A stretch of 7,503 nucleotides of DNA, from assembly GCA_002783525.1 (NCBI GenBank), contig PFGS01000260.1, positions 1 to 7,503 of the forward strand, read 5' to 3'. Each line of letters begins with the position of its first letter. Position 1 is the first letter of the stretch. The stretch is from Ignavibacteriales bacterium CG12_big_fil_rev_8_21_14_0_65_30_8 (GTDB lineage: Bacteria > Bacteroidota > Ignavibacteria > Ignavibacteriales > Ignavibacteriaceae). Of this stretch, positions 5,240 through 7,503 are shown piece by piece. A program made the position numbers and the translations under genes. The notes below the pieces were generated by a model. That model saw only the letters and a list, made by a program, of their open reading frames with translations. It made no database searches and was not told the origin of the DNA.

Positions 5240-5794
5240 TTACCACAACCAACCAAATACTCCGGCTGTTAATAATCCATAAATTAAACCATCAAAAGTG
5301 GAAAGAAAAACATATCGAAATGAATAACCAAACCAAATAAAACCTTGCCAGGTAGCAAGAGCATATCCAATAAAAGCAGTACATCCAACAAATCTAAATA
5401 TTTGAAGATAAGTACCGCCAGCTGGTAATGCATGAGAGGCAATATATGCAGCAAAAATACTTACCACCAAACAATAGATAAACCATTTTACAAGAATACC
5501 ACCCATTTTTGGCATTCCATTTTCAAATACATTCAGCATTGCCACAGGACCTTTGTCCATTTTTTCTACAAGTGCAGGGTCCTTCATATCTTTTGCTGTA
5601 CCACTAAAAGGAAAAGAATAAGAGCCGGGAGCAATATTTAATGGACGAAGTGCATTCATCGCTCCATCTTCATCGGGTAATTTTTGAAAATCTTTTTTGT
5701 GGTAAGTGAACATCATATGAATTATAGAACTTGCAGCAAAAACAACAACTGCTGAAACCAGTATAGGGAGCCAAAGAGCTGTTAGAAAGGTCAT
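5240..5794 (-). CDS. conserved membrane protein of unknown function, four helices
   Basis: I do not recognise a named family. The 184-residue protein has an N-terminal hydrophobic helix (about 5-29), a polar section of roughly 65 residues (YHKKDFQKLPDEDGAMNALR, then the YSFPF and PVAMLNVF segments), and three more helices (about 98-120, 130-150 and 160-183). It ends in GWLW. His26 near the end of helix 1 and the DEDG segment are possible functional sites, but I cannot assign a role. The start is decided by AGGAGG at 5800-5805, 5 nt before the ATG, the best SD in the window. Together with its own candidate promoter and intrinsic terminator this suggests a well-translated single-gene unit. The size and helix count loosely recall DUF1761-like proteins, without enough sequence match to claim that. 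Confidence 0.85.
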   Translation of the reverse strand: MTFLTALWLPILVSAVVVFAASSIIHMMFTYHKKDFQKLPDEDGAMNALRPLNIAPGSYSFPFSGTAKDMKDPALVEKMDKGPVAMLNVFENGMPKMGGILVKWFIYCLVVSIFAAYIASHALPAGGTYLQIFRFVGCTAFIGYALATWQGFIWFGYSFRYVFLSTFDGLIYGLLTAGVFGWLW

Positions 5795-5799
5795 TTGAA

Positions 5800-5805
5800 C
5801 CTCCT
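5800..5805 (-). promoter_or_regulatory. perfect AGGAGG ribosome binding site
   Basis: Minus-strand AGGAGG followed by TTCAA and ATG. It is the only full-consensus SD here. Several neighbouring genes have weak or no SD, so this gene is likely translated at a higher level. Confidence 0.85.
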
Positions 5806-5861
5806 AAATTTATTTTTGAAAATTTAGATCAAATTGAATTTTATCACAATAAATAGGCGTA

Positions 5862-5867
5862 ATTATA
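5862..5867 (-). promoter_or_regulatory. candidate -10 element for the 5240-5794 gene
   Basis: A perfect TATAAT occurs on the minus strand at 5867-5862, 67 nt before the ATG, preceded by GACCT. The expected -35 place (about 17 nt upstream) holds only TAAATT-like sequence, a poor match. Transcription would start near 5855. Plausible because the gene needs its own promoter, but AT-rich DNA produces such hexamers by chance. Confidence 0.35.
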
Positions 5868-5931
5868 AGGTCTCACTTAGATATAATTTAACTTAAAAAA
5901 ACGAAGTCTATTTTGCAAATAAAATTATATT

Positions 5932-5953
5932 GTCTTAAATGAAGTTTTAAGAC
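5932..5953 (-). terminator. hairpin after the NAD(P)-binding protein gene
   Basis: GTCTTAAA and TTTAAGAC make a perfect 8-bp stem with a 6-nt loop, starting 17 nt after the stop codon at 5971. On the minus strand the following bases are AATATAATTTTATTTG, T-rich but interrupted. It is in the right place to end the upstream gene, yet the stem is mostly A-T and the tail imperfect, so termination is probably partial. Confidence 0.45.
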
Positions 5954-5970
5954 TAGAATCATAAAAAGAT

Positions 5971-6603
5971 TTACCAGCAGACTCCCGGTGTTTTATGAAT
6001 ATATGTTTTATCATTTAATTGTTTTAAGGTAAAATCTGCAACATCTGCACGCGAAATACGAACAGACCAAATAAAATTACCAATTTTGTTGCCGTGTTTG
6101 TAATTACCTTTTGGCTTTCTGTTATTTAATACTCCTGGTCTTACAATAGTCCAATCAAGTTCACTCTTTTTGATTAATTTTTCTTGTTTTCCTTTATCCC
6201 AAAAATAAAAGTGGAGTATAACAGGTATAACAAATAATGTGTAATATAAACCCATCCTTCCAATGCTGTCACCAATTCCAAGAGAAGACACACAAATAAA
6301 TCGTTTTATATTATTTTTATTCATAGCTTTAATAATATTTTTTGTTCCTTGAGATAATATTTTATTTGGTAACAAAAATCTTTTGTGTCCTAAGGAGGAA
6401 ATTACTGCATCTTGTCCTTTTGTCGCATCAACCAATGATTCAATATCAAGCACATTGCCTTTTAAAACTTTTAGATTGTTATGAGTGATTTTTATTTTGG
6501 AAGGATTACGTGCAAAAGCTGTTACAGTATGATTTCTTTCTAAAGCTTGTTTTACAAGTTGTTGACCTGTACCACCTGTAGAACCGATTATTAAAATATT
6601 CAT
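5971..6603 (-). CDS. NmrA/BVR-B-like NAD(P)-binding protein (atypical SDR)
   Basis: This 210-residue protein has a Rossmann fold of the atypical short-chain dehydrogenase type (PF13460, NAD(P)H-binding). The glycine-rich loop is GSTGGTGQQ at 7-15. Arg32 in FARNPSK, just after strand 2, favours NADP(H). VISSLGH (68-73) and ICVSSLGIG (103-111) are the usual strand 4 and 5 ends, and WTIVRPGVL (151-159) and ISRADVADF (183-191) are typical later motifs. The classical Tyr-x3-Lys catalytic pair is not seen, which fits the biliverdin reductase B/flavin reductase-like or NmrA-like subgroups. The protein therefore may reduce a small molecule or act as a redox sensor. The start has AAGGA (6608-6612) 4 nt before the ATG. 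It stands alone and is divergent from the protease gene. Confidence 0.88.
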   Translation of the reverse strand: MNILIIGSTGGTGQQLVKQALERNHTVTAFARNPSKIKITHNNLKVLKGNVLDIESLVDATKGQDAVISSLGHKRFLLPNKILSQGTKNIIKAMNKNNIKRFICVSSLGIGDSIGRMGLYYTLFVIPVILHFYFWDKGKQEKLIKKSELDWTIVRPGVLNNRKPKGNYKHGNKIGNFIWSVRISRADVADFTLKQLNDKTYIHKTPGVCW

Positions 6604-6816
6604 TTCATCCTTTTATGTTTATTTTAGGTTATAATCTCGTTTTAAAATTCTTAATTAAATTAGAATTTAATTTATTAATTATTGTTACCATATAAAAAAG
6701 TATATAACCGCTTATAAAAATTAAATTAAAAACTAATAAGAATATTAGCTATTTTTGAATCGTTCCATCAGTTAAAACGTTTATAATATAAATATCATTT
6801 AATCTTAGAGGAAGTT
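6604..6816. other. divergent intergenic region (213 nt) with promoters for both sides
   Basis: This region lies between two divergently transcribed genes and is very AT-rich. It contains plausible -10 hexamers on each strand: TATAAC on the minus strand (6633-6628) for the NAD(P)-binding gene and TATAAT on the plus strand (6782-6787) for the protease gene. A 7-bp inverted repeat, AAATTCT (6645-6651) with AGAATTT (6662-6668), could be an operator half-site pair but is the kind of match expected by chance here. No small gene is visible. Confidence 0.4.
6782..6787 (+). promoter_or_regulatory. candidate -10 element for the tricorn-like protease gene
   Basis: A perfect TATAAT sits 29 nt before the ATG. 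TTGAAT at 6755-6760 would be a -35 match of four of six but is 21 nt away, longer than the usual 16-18. The expected start near 6794 gives a leader of roughly 23 nt including the SD. Tentative. Confidence 0.35.
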
Positions 6817-7503
6817 ATGAAAAAATTCTTAATTCCATTATTGTTACTTATTTTATGCGTACCCTCATTTCCACAAATTAATGCAAAACTTTTCCAATAT
6901 CCAGATGTATCTCAAACACAAATTACTTTTGTTTATGCTGGTGATATTTGGGTTGTATCAAAACTAGGAGGAACGGCTCAAAGAATTAGTTCTCCTAAAG
7001 GTATTGAATCGTTCCCAAAATTTTCTCCCGACGGAAAAACAATTGCATTTACTGGAAATTACAATGGAAATAATGATATTTATACTATTCCTATCTACGG
7101 AGGAATTCCTTCTCGGGTAACAAATCATCCGTCTACTGAAAGAATGCTGGCTTGGTATCCAAAGGGAGATGATTTACTCTTTGCTTCTTCTCGTGAAAGT
7201 GGTAGACAGAGATTTTATCAAATGTTTAAAATTTCTAAAGATGGAGGGTTAGCAGAAAAGCTTCCTGTTCCTTATGGTGAAATTGGTGAAATATCACCCG
7301 ATGGTAACAAATTAGCTTACACAAAAAGAACAAGACTATTCAGAACATGGAAGAGATATCGTGGGGGAATGGCACCAAATATTTATGTTTTCAATTTGAT
7401 TGACTTCTCTTCAAAAAATATTACTAATAACAATGCTAATAATGAATTGCCAATGTCGTCAGGAGATAATATTTATTACTTATCTGATAATGGCCCGGCA
7501 AAA
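6817..7503 (+). CDS. tricorn-like S41 protease, N-terminal part (cut by window end)
   Basis: The frame is open from the ATG at 6817 to the last base, giving 229 residues of a protein whose family is usually over 1000 residues long. The first 20 residues (KKFLIPLLLLILCVPSFPQ after Met) are a Sec signal peptide, so the protein is exported. What follows is a beta-propeller with WD40/TolB-like repeats: AGDIWVVSKLGGTAQRIS (43-60), FSPDGKTIAF (69-78), NNDIYTIPIYGG (85-96), WYPKGDDLLFAS (113-124) and ISPDGNKLAY (159-168). The segment FRTWKRYRGGMAPNIYVF (175-192) is characteristic of bacterial tricorn protease homologues, which degrade peptides through a C-terminal S41/PDZ core not seen here. AGAGGAAG at 6807-6814 supplies the SD. 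The catalytic domain lies beyond the window. Confidence 0.92.
   Translation, partial: MKKFLIPLLLLILCVPSFPQINAKLFQYPDVSQTQITFVYAGDIWVVSKLGGTAQRISSPKGIESFPKFSPDGKTIAFTGNYNGNNDIYTIPIYGGIPSRVTNHPSTERMLAWYPKGDDLLFASSRESGRQRFYQMFKISKDGGLAEKLPVPYGEIGEISPDGNKLAYTKRTRLFRTWKRYRGGMAPNIYVFNLIDFSSKNITNNNANNELPMSSGDNIYYLSDNGPAK

Noticed and set aside
6645..6668. Inverted repeat in the divergent intergenic region as an operator
   Set aside because: Arms of 7 bp in sequence that is over 80% A+T are expected by chance, and nothing nearby identifies a regulator.
1..7503. CRISPR array, tRNA, rRNA, insertion sequence or toxin-antitoxin pair
   Set aside because: I saw no regularly spaced repeats, cloverleaf, transposase motif, terminal inverted repeats or recognisable toxin/antitoxin fold on either strand.

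Overview
The window is an AT-rich bacterial segment (GC by eye near 30%) with dense, short intergenic spacing. The AT-rich codon use, the tricorn-type protease carrying a signal peptide that ends in FPQ, the lipoprotein aminopeptidase, and the mix of strong and absent Shine-Dalgarno (SD) sites suggest a member of the Bacteroidota/Ignavibacteriota (FCB) group. That placement is an inference from gene content. There is no rRNA or other marker gene in the window.

Layout, left to right. Positions 1-74 probably hold the last codons of a plus-strand gene that converges on the first minus-strand gene with a 3-nt gap. Positions 78-5174 hold ten minus-strand genes, transcribed from right to left. They are a hotdog-fold thioesterase, a polytopic YdjM/DUF457-like membrane protein, a small AlaX-like tRNA-editing protein, a DUF1801 protein, a YccF membrane protein, a DinB-family protein, a small ferredoxin-like (ABM-type) protein, a DCC/DUF393 thiol-disulfide protein, a second DinB-family protein and a proline-iminopeptidase-like lipoprotein. 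Gaps between them run from 36 nt down to 4-nt overlaps, so they look like one operon or a few nested ones. Right of them, 5240-5794 encodes an unnamed four-helix membrane protein with a perfect AGGAGG site, a candidate promoter and a strong intrinsic terminator, so it looks like a single-gene unit. Next is an NmrA/BVR-B-like NAD(P)-binding protein (5971-6603). A divergent intergenic region of 213 nt separates it from the start of a secreted tricorn-like S41 protease on the plus strand, which runs off the window at 7503.

How the genes fit together: no single pathway is evident. Several products belong to families linked to small-molecule thiol chemistry or metal-dependent handling (DinB/YfiT fold, DCC, thioesterase) or to housekeeping quality control (AlaX editing, peptidase). 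The cluster therefore looks like an accessory or stress-type collection of small conserved genes. I see no mobile element, CRISPR array, integron attC site, RNA gene or recognisable defence system. No stretch over 300 nt lacks a gene.
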